Counted from the stretch's first letter, positions 35,502 to 44,499 are shown. The stretch: DNA of 64,000 bases from an uncultured Collinsella sp. (GCA_902470695.1 CABRHH010000011.1:1-64000), one strand, 5' to 3'. Translations and numbers: made by a program. The notes: generated by a model from the letters alone, not told the origin.

Positions 35502-36038
35502 TCACCCCAGTCCGGTCGTTTCCTTGGAGCGTGAGCCCGCCCAGCGGAGCAGCCAGGTGAGGCCGAGCATCGCGGCGAGTGCGGCGGACCACGCCGCGGT
35601 CCCCGCCAGCGCGCGATCCCACAGCAGGCGCCACTCGATCCGGGCGGCCTGGTCGAGGACGCGGAAGAGAAGCTCCCGCTGCCCAGGCTCGCTGGGGAAC
35701 GGGCACTCGACCCGCATGCCGTTTACTTCCATGGACCGGACCATCTGCTGCTCCGAAAAGGGGACGGGCCCGTCGAAGGCCATGGCCACATCGGTCACGC
35801 CGTCGACTTGCAGCAGGATGTCGGCTCGCTGGTCCCCCCAGAGGAAGTGTCGGCGCAGCGTCCTAGCCCTCTGCCCCTCCTCCAGGGTCTCGCCCGAGAA
35901 GTCCGCGCGGGCGGCGGGGAGCAGCACGGTTTCGCCGGACGCCGCCCCCTCGACGAGCCAGATATGGCAGAGCAGCGGTGCGGAGGCGATGGCGAAGACG
36001 ACCCAGAGGGCGCGAAGGTGCTTTCTGAGCCATATCAT
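35502..36038 (-). CDS. Two-TM membrane protein, immunity paralogue 2 of the LXG array
   Basis: A 178-aa protein, the most divergent copy in its middle part (GQRARTLRRHFLWGDQRADI; VAMAFDGPVPFSEQQMVRSM) but with the same N-terminal helix start as paralogue 6 (LRKHLRALWVVFAI) and the shared WDRALAGTAAW end. The start overlaps the stop of paralogue 1 by four bases. Divergent middles on conserved frames suggest specificity is set by the extracytoplasmic part. Immunity role inferred. Confidence 0.72.
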   Translation of the reverse strand: MIWLRKHLRALWVVFAIASAPLLCHIWLVEGAASGETVLLPAARADFSGETLEEGQRARTLRRHFLWGDQRADILLQVDGVTDVAMAFDGPVPFSEQQMVRSMEVNGMRVECPFPSEPGQRELLFRVLDQAARIEWRLLWDRALAGTAAWSAALAAMLGLTWLLRWAGSRSKETTGLG

Positions 36039-36535
36039 GGCCGGACCCCCTTTCTCCGAAGTAGCCTTGTGAGGCCAAGCATCGCTGCCAGCGCCGCCGC
36101 CCACGCGGCGGTCCCCGCCAGCGCCCGGTCCCACAGCATGCGCCACTCGATCCGGGCGGCGTCCCGCAGCACGCGGGCGAGAATCGGCCCCTTAACGGGG
36201 TCGTCGCGTTCGGAAGGCCTGATTGCGATACCGTCTATAACGATATGATCGACCATCTGAACCGGAGGAAACGGTACTGGCTCAAGCGCTTCGAGTACAA
36301 CTTTGGTAACGCCTGGTGCCTGTTGAAGCTCTTCCGTGTGATCGGGGTTCCAGAGGTAGTGCATTTCTGCACGATCTGGATCGGCGATTGCAAGAAACGC
36401 GTCATGAGCAAGAGGGAGAAATGCTCCTTGGCCCATCTGAGGCGTTTCTACGAACCATAGATGTCGCAGGAACAAGCACGATCCAATTCCGAATATGATC
36501 CAACCCGCGGTTAATAGCCTACTCCTCCATCTCAT
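36035..36535 (-). CDS. Two-TM membrane protein, cognate immunity candidate of the LXG toxin
   Basis: A 166-aa protein: N-terminal helix (RLLTAGWIIFGIGSCLFL), LWFVETPQMGQGAFLPLA, middle MHYLWNPDHTEELQQAPGVT and PVPFPPVQMVDHIVIDGI, then DDPVKGPILARVLRDAARIE, WDRALAGTAAW and a second helix with basic tail. Its start overlaps the toxin's last 17 bases, so toxin and immunity would be translationally coupled. The topology (two helices with the middle outside) suits protection against a toxin acting at the cell surface. The family is unknown to me. Confidence 0.75.
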   Translation of the reverse strand: MRWRSRLLTAGWIIFGIGSCLFLRHLWFVETPQMGQGAFLPLAHDAFLAIADPDRAEMHYLWNPDHTEELQQAPGVTKVVLEALEPVPFPPVQMVDHIVIDGIAIRPSERDDPVKGPILARVLRDAARIEWRMLWDRALAGTAAWAAALAAMLGLTRLLRRKGVRP

Positions 36536-38009
36536 TGTTGCCCTCTTTCAGGTTCTGCAGGAACGTGTCGTAAAGCGATGCCTGCTCTTTCGCCGCCGCA
36601 AGGGCGTCTTTCTGGGCCTGCTCGAACCCGAGAGGGTCTGCCTCGTTGAACCGAGCGGGGTTCTCCATCTGGATTTGCAGCGCCGTGTGGGCGATGAAGG
36701 TTTCCCGCTGCTGCTCGAGCGTTTCCCAGCCTATGTTCTGCACGAACTCGTCGGCCCGGTTGATGTGCCCGCCCTCAATGCCCGTGTAGTATTCTCCCAA
36801 AATGGAGGGCAGGCCTGTATCGCTCTGCTGGAGGCGGCGGGCGAGGTTGACAGCATCGAGGTCGGCCTTGTAGTCTGCCGGCCCCATGGACGGAGCGGCT
36901 CCATTGGTGCCCATGGCGTCGCCGACATAGCCGGCCTGCGCGTCGATTGAGACGATGCCGTTGTATTGCGCGGCGTAGAGCGCGGCGAGTTGGTCGACGG
37001 ACCCGTCCTCTTTCAGTATGGTTGCTGCTGTTGCACAGAGGTGCGCGAAATCGTTTTGGGCTTTTGAGCGGGAGCCGGAGGCATCGCTTTGAACATGTTT
37101 GCCGGAAATTGCGTCCATTAGGTCTGATGTCTCATCTTCCGATAGTCCGCACAGAGCCTTCTGCCTTGTAAAAGTCGGTTCATCCAAGCCTGTAATTAAG
37201 GACCATTTGAGGCCACCGTAATATGCCGAAGCCATGATGGCAAAGAAGCGCCGATTCGCAACGGGTCGGAAGGTCGCGCGCGTCCATCCCTCGCCCCACC
37301 GCTGAACCAGAGCGCTTCGACGCTCTTCATCCTCCTGCACCAGATGCTCGTACACCTTCCACATGAGTCCGGCCGTATAGGCATCGAAGCCGAATTCGGT
37401 CTGCATGGATGTGACGAACGCTTCTTTGGGGTCATGTGCGCTTTGGGAGCCGGGTGCCGGATCAAACGTTGCGGACTGCCATGTAGACGGGACGTACCCC
37501 AGGCGCTCCAGCGCCCCTCCGGCGGCGCGTATCGCGGCTTCCGTCTCGGCGAATATGCCTGCGCTCGCCTGCCGGTATTCATAGATCTTTGTGATCCGCT
37601 CCTCAAGAAATATCTTTGTGCGGGAAAGCGACCAGTCGGATGAGTCCTGGACGCGCGGGTATGCGGCCGCTCTGTTGCGGAGCATGTCAACTCGCTCGAT
37701 CTGCGCGCGCAGGTCGTCCTCGCTCACACGGGCCGTCTCTCCCCAGAAGCAGCGCGTTAGGCGGGCGAGCTCCTCGCAGGCGTCGGCGTGCTGCGCGGCG
37801 GCGTCGGCGAGCGAGTCCCACCAAGCGGACCAGGGCCCCCGCATGCGCCGCGCGGCCGCCTCCCATGCACTGCCGTGTAGTTCGGCGGTTGCCTCCACGC
37901 GCGAAGTGGCAGTCGAGCAGTTGCGCGCTTCATCGGCGAGCTGGCGCATCGCAGCGGCGTCGCGCAGGGCTCGTTGGCTGATTTCCGATGGAAAAATCAC
38001 GATACCCAT
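36519..38009 (-). CDS. LXG-domain polymorphic toxin
   Basis: A 496-aa protein. Residues 1-190 are helical with the L-x-G motif at 44-46 (AELHGSAWEAAARRM), followed by a Trp-rich helix (WSAWWDSLADAAAQ), as in LXG toxins exported by type VII secretion. A linker near 170-200 leads to a C-terminal domain: FDAYTAGLMWKVYEHLVQED, NDFAHLCATAATIL (319-332), YVGDAMG and DYKADLDAVN (379-388). These Asp-bearing blocks resemble what I remember of TelC-type lipid II phosphatases; that is unverified. GGAGG precedes the ATG at 38009. It heads the immunity array. Function rests on N-terminal type and genetic context. Confidence 0.72.
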   Translation of the reverse strand: MGIVIFPSEISQRALRDAAAMRQLADEARNCSTATSRVEATAELHGSAWEAAARRMRGPWSAWWDSLADAAAQHADACEELARLTRCFWGETARVSEDDLRAQIERVDMLRNRAAAYPRVQDSSDWSLSRTKIFLEERITKIYEYRQASAGIFAETEAAIRAAGGALERLGYVPSTWQSATFDPAPGSQSAHDPKEAFVTSMQTEFGFDAYTAGLMWKVYEHLVQEDEERRSALVQRWGEGWTRATFRPVANRRFFAIMASAYYGGLKWSLITGLDEPTFTRQKALCGLSEDETSDLMDAISGKHVQSDASGSRSKAQNDFAHLCATAATILKEDGSVDQLAALYAAQYNGIVSIDAQAGYVGDAMGTNGAAPSMGPADYKADLDAVNLARRLQQSDTGLPSILGEYYTGIEGGHINRADEFVQNIGWETLEQQRETFIAHTALQIQMENPARFNEADPLGFEQAQKDALAAAKEQASLYDTFLQNLKEGNNEMEE

Positions 38010-38206
38010 GCCGTCCTCCAAGTGGTTGACGTGTGAACATCGTAGCACACCCGTTTGCTAGGGTTTTGCGGCAGCCATTGCTGCTGCCCCTGCTCCGGGC
38101 TGAGCGGGTTGGACGTTATGCTAAACCGAATAGCCGTTGAAAAATCTGTTATGGTCGACGTGGCGCAAATGCCGTTTGTCCTATTGTCCGCATTGTGGAG
38201 GTGCGC

Positions 38207-39349
38207 GTGATCACCGTTGCCGATATTCTGAATCTCCCGGCATTCGAAACGGTTGAGCTGCTTGTACCTGTTGATGGCGCGGGCAATCAGCGTATCTACA
38301 ATGTTGGCATTATGGACTGTCCGCCGTCGATCAATGGCTACGAGGTCTATATGCCGGGTGAGTTCATCCTCACCAACCTTGGCTTTTGCTACGACGATCC
38401 CGAGCTTTCCGATCGTTCGCTCATCACTATGATCGAACGGCGTGTCGCGGCAATTGCGGTTAAGCAGGTCTATTCGCCTTGCTTTACCGATGCGGTTGCT
38501 GAGGCGAGCCGGCGTGTTGGTGTGCCGGTGTACTTGTATTCAGGTGCCTATCATGAGCAGGTGGCATATCAGTCGCTTGATTTGTTGCAGAAGGATTTAG
38601 CTGCGTCGGATAAAAGCGATGCGATCGATGCGCTGCTCGAGGGGGTGACGCGCGGTCATATTCGCCATGAAATCAACAAGCTAGCAGGCCTGACGGGGTC
38701 TGTCGTGCGGTGCATGGCAATCTCGGCTGAGCAGGACGATCGATGCTCCTTGTATGCAATCCAAGACACACTAAACGATTCTCTTTCTGCGTTCCAGCGT
38801 GCATACGATGAAGTGGATTCGGCAACGGCGTTCTGCTATCACGATTCTCTGTTGGCGTTTATTTCCTATCGTTCATCGGAGGGCGACGCACATTTGTTCT
38901 ATGCGCTTCGTGGGGCCATTGAGCGCGTGGGTGTGGTGCATTGCGGCATTGGCGATCTTGTTTCGCTGGGGGAGGCCGACGTGTCGATTCGCCAAGCTGT
39001 GACCCTGCTTGCGGAGGCCCATGTGCGCGGGGTGCGAGAGCTGCGGTGGGCGGACTTGTCTTTGGATGCGTTTGCGTTCGCCGTGCGTTCCAATACCCTG
39101 TTCGTGCGCACAGCCCTTGATTTCAAAGAGGTCCTCGAGGAGCACGATCGAACCAAGGGCTCGGAGCTCGTGGAAACCGCGCGGGCGTTTGTGCGCGCTT
39201 TTGGCAGCTTTGCTGACGCTGCGGACCTGCTGCACCAGCATCCCAACACGGTTCGATATCGATTGAAGCGTGTGCGGGCGCTTCTCAATATGGAGGATGC
39301 GAGTGAGCGAGAGCTGCTGGCTTTCCTCACCCTCATGTTCCTGAGTTGA
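38207..39349 (+). CDS. PucR-family transcriptional regulator
   Basis: A 380-aa regulator. The N-terminal PucR domain (ITVADILNLPAFETVELLVP) is followed by a central GGDEF-like/CdaR region and a C-terminal HTH_30 domain (about 325-362: SFADAADLLHQHPNTVRYRL). PucR proteins often activate purine or amino-acid catabolism in response to the substrate. A GTG at 38207 is chosen because GGAGG lies five bases upstream. It sits directly before the carbamoyltransferase cluster in the same orientation but is separated from it by a strong terminator, so it is transcribed separately and probably controls that cluster. Confidence 0.88.
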   Translation: MITVADILNLPAFETVELLVPVDGAGNQRIYNVGIMDCPPSINGYEVYMPGEFILTNLGFCYDDPELSDRSLITMIERRVAAIAVKQVYSPCFTDAVAEASRRVGVPVYLYSGAYHEQVAYQSLDLLQKDLAASDKSDAIDALLEGVTRGHIRHEINKLAGLTGSVVRCMAISAEQDDRCSLYAIQDTLNDSLSAFQRAYDEVDSATAFCYHDSLLAFISYRSSEGDAHLFYALRGAIERVGVVHCGIGDLVSLGEADVSIRQAVTLLAEAHVRGVRELRWADLSLDAFAFAVRSNTLFVRTALDFKEVLEEHDRTKGSELVETARAFVRAFGSFADAADLLHQHPNTVRYRLKRVRALLNMEDASERELLAFLTLMFLS

Positions 39350-39441
39350 TTTGCGGCGGAGGTCGTTTCGGTACTGTTGTGCGCTTGCGCCGAAGACCGT
39401 TCTGGCATGCCTAATCTGCGCTCCCACTGCGTTGCTTGTAG

Positions 39442-39495
39442 CTCCCCCGCTCCCTTTGTAGAAACGTACAAAGGGAGCGGGGGAGTTTTGTTTTG
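39442..39495 (+). terminator. Very strong rho-independent terminator
   Basis: A perfect 19-bp stem (CTCCCCCGCTCCCTTTGTA and its complement) with a six-base loop is followed by TTTTGTTTTG. It closes the pucR gene within the 323-bp gap 39350-39672. No clear promoter hexamers for the next gene are seen in 39500-39660. Confidence 0.95.
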
Positions 39496-39672
39496 TTCTC
39501 TATCTATGCCGGCGTTGGCCCTTTTTACACTGGCGGTACGCGGTCTGAGAGGACGTCCTCCCGATGTCACGGGTGCAGCAAGCTCGCGTACGGGTATGTG
39601 GTCCTGTCCGCGTCGAGGCGGTTCGAGAGCGGATCGCGCGGAACGGTTGATCTGGCTGAAAGGAGTCAGGGC

Positions 39673-40689
39673 ATGACGGCATCAGTTTTTCAGGGACGTC
39701 ATCTTCTGTCCACTCGTGACTACACCAAGGATGAGCTCATGTGGCTCATCGGGTTTGCCGAGCATCTGAAGGAGCTCAAGAAGCAGCATATTCCTCATCG
39801 CTATCTTGAAGGGAGGAACATTGCGCTGCTGTTTGAGAAGACCTCCACGCGCACGCGCGCCGCGTTCACCACGGCGTGCATTGACCTCGGCGCGCACCCC
39901 GAGTACCTGGGCAAGGGCGACATCCAGCTCGGCAAGAAGGAGACTGTCCTCGATACCGCCAAGGTCTTGGGCTCCATGTTCGACGGCATCGAATTCCGCG
40001 GCTTCAAGCAGGAGCACGTCGAGCAGCTTGCCGAGCACTCCGGCGTACCCGTGTGGAATGGCCTCACCGACCGCGAGCACCCCACCCAGATGCTCGCCGA
40101 CTTCATGACCATGAAGGAGCATTTCGGCAAGCTCGAGGGCCTCACGCTCGCATACTGCGGCCAGGGACGCAACAACGTTCAGAACTCCCTCATGATCACC
40201 TCTGCCATCCTCGGCGTAAACTACGTTAACGCTACGCCCGCCGAGCTCGAGCCCGACCCTGAGATCGTGGAGCTCGCCCAGAAGTTCGCCGCCGAATCCG
40301 GCGCGACCATCCGTGTCACCAACGATCCTGTGGACGCCGTCCGCGGCGCCGACGCGGTCTACACCAACGTCTGGGCGGCCATGGGCGAGGAGGCCCAGTT
40401 CGCCGAGCGCGTACGCCTCATGTCCCCCTACCAGGTCAACGCCGAGCTCGTCTCCCACATCGAGAACCCCGACTGGATATTCCTGCACTGCCTGCCGGCC
40501 TTCCACAATGCCGAAACCGAATACGCCGCCAAAATTCGCGAGGAGCACGGTATCGAAGCCATGGAGTGCACCGACGACGTGATTTACAGCGAGCACTCCC
40601 GCTGCTTCCAGGAGGCTGAGAACCGCATGCACACCATCAAAGCCATCATGGCGGCGACGCTGGGCAATCTCTATATCCCAACGGTGTAG
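39673..40689 (+). CDS. Ornithine carbamoyltransferase
   Basis: A 338-aa enzyme joining carbamoyl phosphate and ornithine to citrulline, or running in reverse in arginine fermentation. Carbamoyl phosphate sites STRTR (58-62) and HPTQ (136-139) and the ornithine-binding HCLP (272-275) are intact; DREHPTQMLAD and EAENRMHTIKA fit OTC rather than the YgeW-type paralogues. AAAGGAG precedes the ATG at 39673. Neighbouring carrier and deiminase-family genes and the absence of biosynthetic arg genes favour the catabolic (ArcB-like) role. Codon-level homogeneity with the neighbours suggests no recent transfer. Confidence 0.93.
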   Translation: MTASVFQGRHLLSTRDYTKDELMWLIGFAEHLKELKKQHIPHRYLEGRNIALLFEKTSTRTRAAFTTACIDLGAHPEYLGKGDIQLGKKETVLDTAKVLGSMFDGIEFRGFKQEHVEQLAEHSGVPVWNGLTDREHPTQMLADFMTMKEHFGKLEGLTLAYCGQGRNNVQNSLMITSAILGVNYVNATPAELEPDPEIVELAQKFAAESGATIRVTNDPVDAVRGADAVYTNVWAAMGEEAQFAERVRLMSPYQVNAELVSHIENPDWIFLHCLPAFHNAETEYAAKIREEHGIEAMECTDDVIYSEHSRCFQEAENRMHTIKAIMAATLGNLYIPTV

Positions 40690-40771
40690 CGGCGAACCGC
40701 CAATTCTCATGTCTTACGGGGGCGTTTCGTCATATTCGCGGCGCGCCCCTATTGCAAGAAAGGAGCCTCTT

Positions 40772-42289
40772 ATGGCCGAAGCTACCAAAAAGAAAGCAGC
40801 CAAGAAGAAGTTCCAGATGCCCAACACCTACGTGATACTCTTCGGTGTCATCGCGCTGATCGCCGTGCTCACATGGTTCGTGCCTGGCGGCGCCTACGAG
40901 CTTGATGGGGCCGGCAACGCCATTGCAGGCACATATCACGTGGTTGAGAGTAAGCCACAGGGCTTGTGGGACATCTTCATGGCCCCCATCACGGGCATGC
41001 TTGGTGGCGGAACGGTTTCAGGCGCCATTTCGATCTCGCTTACCATCATGCTCTTCGGCAGCCTTCTTGAGATGATGGATAAGACCTGTGCCCTCAAGAC
41101 CGCCATCAAGCGCATCACCAACGCGAACCAGAACAATATGCACCTGCTTATTGCCATCTTGGTGCTCATCATGTCGTTCTTCGGCACGCTTGAGGGTGCA
41201 TATGAGGAGGGTATCGTCTATTTCCTCATGTTCGTCCCCGTTATCTTGGCGCTCGGCCTCGACACCGTGACCGCTATCATGATCGTCGTCTTTGGTACGC
41301 AGGCGGGCTGCATCTCATCGATTATTAACCCGTTTTCCACGGGTATTGCATCGGGCATCGCCGGCATCTCCCCTGGTGAGGGCATGCTTGCCCGCGTGGC
41401 AATGTTTGTGATCTTTGACGCGCTGGTAATTTTCATCATTTGCCGCTATGCCGATAAAATCAAGGCGTATCCTGAGAAGTCGATTCAGTTCTTCCGTCGC
41501 GATGCCGACCTCAAGGAGTTCCCCGCCGCCGAGAACGAGGATCTTACCCTTACGGGTCGTCAAAAAGGTGCCTTGGTGCTGTTCGTGCTCACATTTGTGT
41601 TCATGATCATCGGCCTGACCCCCTGGACTTCTCTCAACCCCGAGTGGACGTTCTTCCAGGATTTCGTTGCCTGGGTGGGTGCGACCCCATTTGTGCGCAA
41701 CGTGCTTGGTGTCGATATGACCGCGTTCGGCGATTGGTATTTCCCCGAGCTGTCCATGATTACCCTCATCATGGTCATCCTGATCGGCGTGGTTATGCGC
41801 TATGACGCCGATACCATCATCGATACCATTCTCAAGGGCGCCGCAGGCCTCGTGTCCACCGCCTTTGTCGTGCCGCTTGCTCGTGGAATCCAGGTTGTTA
41901 TGGACAACGGCCAGATAACGCCGTCGATTTTGAACATGTGCGAGGGGGCGCTCGCATCGCTGCCACCCGTCGCTTTCGTCATCGTCGCGCTGGTCTGCTA
42001 CTTCCTGATCGCCTGCCTGATTCCCAGCTCCACCGGTCTGGCGGCTGCGACCATGGGCATCATGGGCACGCTCTCCACGTTCGCGGGCGTTGACGTGTAC
42101 ATCATGATCATCATCTACCTCATGGCCCTTGGCCTGGCAAAGATGATCACGCCGTGCTCGATCGTCGTCATGACCTGTACCTCTGCGGCGCATATGAGCT
42201 ATGGGGACTGGGTCAAGAAGGCCGCGCCCATCGTGGCGATTCTCTTCGTTGCCTGCTGCGTGTTCCTGTGCGTCCTGGTCATGCTGTAG
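40772..42289 (+). CDS. YfcC-family carrier, possible arginine/ornithine antiporter (first)
   Basis: A 505-aa membrane protein with about twelve helices: TYVILFGVIALIAVLTWFVP at the N-terminus, GTLEGAYEEGIVYF and FGTQAGCISSIINPFSTGIA re-entrant-type loops, and IPSSTGLAAATMGIMG in the second half, all typical of YfcC/anaerobic C4-dicarboxylate carrier relatives. In streptococcal arc operons a member of this family exchanges arginine for ornithine. It lies between the OTC and the deiminase-family genes, supporting that role. AAAGGAG precedes the ATG at 40772. Confidence 0.88.
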   Translation: MAEATKKKAAKKKFQMPNTYVILFGVIALIAVLTWFVPGGAYELDGAGNAIAGTYHVVESKPQGLWDIFMAPITGMLGGGTVSGAISISLTIMLFGSLLEMMDKTCALKTAIKRITNANQNNMHLLIAILVLIMSFFGTLEGAYEEGIVYFLMFVPVILALGLDTVTAIMIVVFGTQAGCISSIINPFSTGIASGIAGISPGEGMLARVAMFVIFDALVIFIICRYADKIKAYPEKSIQFFRRDADLKEFPAAENEDLTLTGRQKGALVLFVLTFVFMIIGLTPWTSLNPEWTFFQDFVAWVGATPFVRNVLGVDMTAFGDWYFPELSMITLIMVILIGVVMRYDADTIIDTILKGAAGLVSTAFVVPLARGIQVVMDNGQITPSILNMCEGALASLPPVAFVIVALVCYFLIACLIPSSTGLAAATMGIMGTLSTFAGVDVYIMIIIYLMALGLAKMITPCSIVVMTCTSAAHMSYGDWVKKAAPIVAILFVACCVFLCVLVML

Positions 42290-42420
42290 AAACCATCGGC
42301 CGGGCACTGCCGAAATAGGTGCCGGTATTGGGAGTTCACGCGCATGGACGATATGGCTTCGAGTGCAGCCCATGCTCGCTCCAATGTTTCACCGTGGGTC
42401 TTTTAGGAAAGGAATCCCCC

Positions 42421-43278
42421 ATGTCTGACGAGAAAGTCTATGTATCAAACGCTACCAATCCGCTCAAGAAGGTCATGATGTGCTCCCCGAAGTACTACAC
42501 CTTCAATGCCATCAACGTCATCACCGCCGAGTGGATGAAGAAAGGCGATACCGAGCAGAATAACGTGATGGTCCAGGAATGGCAGATGCTTGTCGATGCC
42601 TACAAGGACAATGGAATCGAGGTCGTTGAGGTCGAGGCCAACCCCGAGTTCCAGGTTATGACCTTTGCTCGCGATTACGGTTGCATGATTAAGGAAGGTG
42701 CCGTTATGGGCCACTTCCGCCACCCAGTCCGCCAGATCGAGGCCCAGGCCTATGAGGCTAAGCTCAAGGAGATGGGTGTGCCGATCGTTGCCCGCGTGAA
42801 CGCAGGTTGCATGGAAGGCGGCGACTTCTGGATGATTGACGAGCACACGCTCGCCTGGGGCATGGTCGATCGCACTGACGAGCAGGGCGTTGCGAGCTTG
42901 CGTCATCAGCTCGAGAAGTTCGGCTATACCGTCGTGGGTGTGCCCTGTCCGCCTGATAACCTGCACCTTGACATGATCTTCAACATCGTTGCTCCTCAGG
43001 TCGCCCTTGCGTGCATCGACCAGCTGCCGTACAACTTCCTGCAGATGCTCAAGCGCCGCAATTTCGAGCTGATTCCAGTCGCCAGCGAGGATATGTACAA
43101 GCACGGCTGTAACGTCCAGTGCATCGGCAACAACAAGGTCATCGCCATCGAGAAGAACAAGCACATCAACGACAAGATGCGCGCCTTGGGTATTGAGGTC
43201 ATCGACGTGCCACTCGACCAGATTCTGCATGCAGGTGGTGGCCCGCACTGCCTCACCCAGCCCATCGAGCGCCCCTAA
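42421..43278 (+). CDS. Arginine deiminase/DDAH-family amidinohydrolase (short form)
   Basis: A 285-aa guanidino-modifying enzyme. The family's catalytic set is visible: D85 in FARDYG, E132 in MEGGDFW, H182 in LHLDMIFN and the nucleophile C277 in GGGPHCLTQ. It is about 120 residues shorter than standard arginine deiminase (ArcA) and closer in size to dimethylargininase. It lacks the ArcA helical insertion. Between OTC/carrier and hydroxyacid dehydrogenase genes it would produce citrulline from arginine or act on a related guanidino or ureido compound; the substrate is not decidable from sequence. A terminator-like hairpin follows. Confidence 0.85.
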   Translation: MSDEKVYVSNATNPLKKVMMCSPKYYTFNAINVITAEWMKKGDTEQNNVMVQEWQMLVDAYKDNGIEVVEVEANPEFQVMTFARDYGCMIKEGAVMGHFRHPVRQIEAQAYEAKLKEMGVPIVARVNAGCMEGGDFWMIDEHTLAWGMVDRTDEQGVASLRHQLEKFGYTVVGVPCPPDNLHLDMIFNIVAPQVALACIDQLPYNFLQMLKRRNFELIPVASEDMYKHGCNVQCIGNNKVIAIEKNKHINDKMRALGIEVIDVPLDQILHAGGGPHCLTQPIERP

Positions 43279-43353
43279 CCGACCGGATCGGGGGCGGCTG
43301 CACCCGCCCTCCGTTTCCCTCGGGATCGTTTGCGCCCAACGCCCCCTCTTCTA

Positions 43354-43396
43354 GGGCGCCGCTCTGCTGGACTGCCGGCGCGCGGCGCCCCTTTTT
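43354..43396 (+). terminator. Terminator or attenuator hairpin after the amidinohydrolase
   Basis: GGGCGCCGC pairs with GCGGCGCCC and is followed by CTTTTT. It lies 76 bp after the amidinohydrolase stop and 33 bp before the dehydrogenase start, so it probably reduces read-through inside the cluster. Confidence 0.75.
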
Positions 43397-43428
43397 AACC
43401 GGTAGGAATTGCCGGGAAAGGAACCACC

Positions 43429-44436
43429 ATGAAGATTCTGATCAGCGATTACCACGACTCCATGATGCCGTATCACGACATCGAGATCGATACGCTCAAG
43501 GCTGGGTTGGGCGAGAACGTTGAAATCGAGGTGTATGACTACACTGACGATGCACGCGAGGAGTTCTACGAGCATCTGGCGAGCGCCGATGCATTCTTGA
43601 CGGCGTTCGTGCAGGTGGACAAAGAGGCTATGGATCATGCCCCCAACCTCAAGGTAATCTCCATCAACGCGACGGGCTTCGATAACGTCGATATGGATGA
43701 AGCCACGAGGCGTGGTATTGGCGTATGCCCTATCGGGGAGTATTGCACGTGGGATGTGTCAGAGATGGCTATTGCCTACATGTGCGCGCTCAACAAGCAC
43801 TTCAAGTTCTACATCTCGGATATCGAGCAGAATCATAAGTGGGATTACGCAGGGGCTCCGAGTGTGCCGCGTCTTCAAGACCAGACATTGGGAATCGTCG
43901 GTTTCGGCAAGATCGGCAAGTGTACTGCCGGTAAGGCAAAGGGTCTGGTTAAGCGTGTGATTGCCAATGACCCATTTATTGATCAAGGGCTGTTCTCCGA
44001 ATACGGTGTTGAGCGGGTCGAGGTCGACGAGCTGCTGGCCGAAGCCGACATCATCGTCAATCACATGAACCTTAACGAGACGAACTATGACTACTTCAAT
44101 GAGGAGAAGTTCTCCAAGATGAAGAAGAAGCCCATCGTCATCAACTTGGGTCGCGGCCTGTGCGTCGATGAGCCGTCCCTCATAGAGGCGCTGGACAACG
44201 GTGTGATTCGTGCTTTTGGCGCCGATGTGCTGCGCGATGAGGACCCCAATCTCGCCAGCCATCCGCTTGTAGGCCGCGATAATGTGATCATTACGCCACA
44301 TTCTGCATTCTATTCCACGACTTCGCTCGAGGATATGATGCGCATTTCCACGCAGAACATCGTTCATTTCCTCAAGGGGGAGAGGGGTCGGATCTATAAG
44401 TTGGTTAACGAAGTGCCTGTCGTAGACGTTCGGTAA
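43429..44436 (+). CDS. D-isomer-specific 2-hydroxyacid dehydrogenase
   Basis: A 335-aa NAD(H)-dependent enzyme interconverting 2-keto acids and D-2-hydroxy acids. The Rossmann motif is GIVGFGKIGK, and the catalytic trio is the Arg in NLGRGL, the Glu in VLRDEDPN and the His in TPHSAFYS. A complete-length family member. AAAGGAA precedes the ATG. Position between an amidinohydrolase and a second YfcC carrier suggests it reduces a keto acid formed during amino-acid catabolism and reoxidises NADH; the keto acid is unknown. Confidence 0.9.
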   Translation: MKILISDYHDSMMPYHDIEIDTLKAGLGENVEIEVYDYTDDAREEFYEHLASADAFLTAFVQVDKEAMDHAPNLKVISINATGFDNVDMDEATRRGIGVCPIGEYCTWDVSEMAIAYMCALNKHFKFYISDIEQNHKWDYAGAPSVPRLQDQTLGIVGFGKIGKCTAGKAKGLVKRVIANDPFIDQGLFSEYGVERVEVDELLAEADIIVNHMNLNETNYDYFNEEKFSKMKKKPIVINLGRGLCVDEPSLIEALDNGVIRAFGADVLRDEDPNLASHPLVGRDNVIITPHSAFYSTTSLEDMMRISTQNIVHFLKGERGRIYKLVNEVPVVDVR

Positions 44437-44499
44437 TCAGTCGGCTGCCCGTTCTGCGTGATGCGGGGCGGGCGCCTGTTCTTGCGAACGGGAGCTTTC

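Larger units (their letters stand above)
32820..36204 (-). repeat. Six dispersed copies of the conserved immunity 3' block
   Basis: Stretches of roughly 100-145 bp at about 32820-32940, 33339-33462, 33818-33923, 34297-34439, 35547-35650 and 36056-36204 encode the same ARIEWRMLWDRALAGTAAW end. They are nearly identical at DNA level (for example GGTCCCACAGCATGCGCCAC recurs exactly in four of them), while the intervening gene parts diverge widely. Such identity limited to one segment points to gene conversion or recent duplication. Confidence 0.8.

Noticed and set aside
39673..40689. YgeW-type carbamoyltransferase instead of ornithine carbamoyltransferase
   Set aside because: The STRTR, HPTQ and HCLP motifs and the surrounding sequence fit OTC, and the protein is shorter than YgeW.
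42421..43278. Standard arginine deiminase (arcA)
   Set aside because: It shares the catalytic residues but is about 120 residues shorter than ArcA, so the specific name is withheld.
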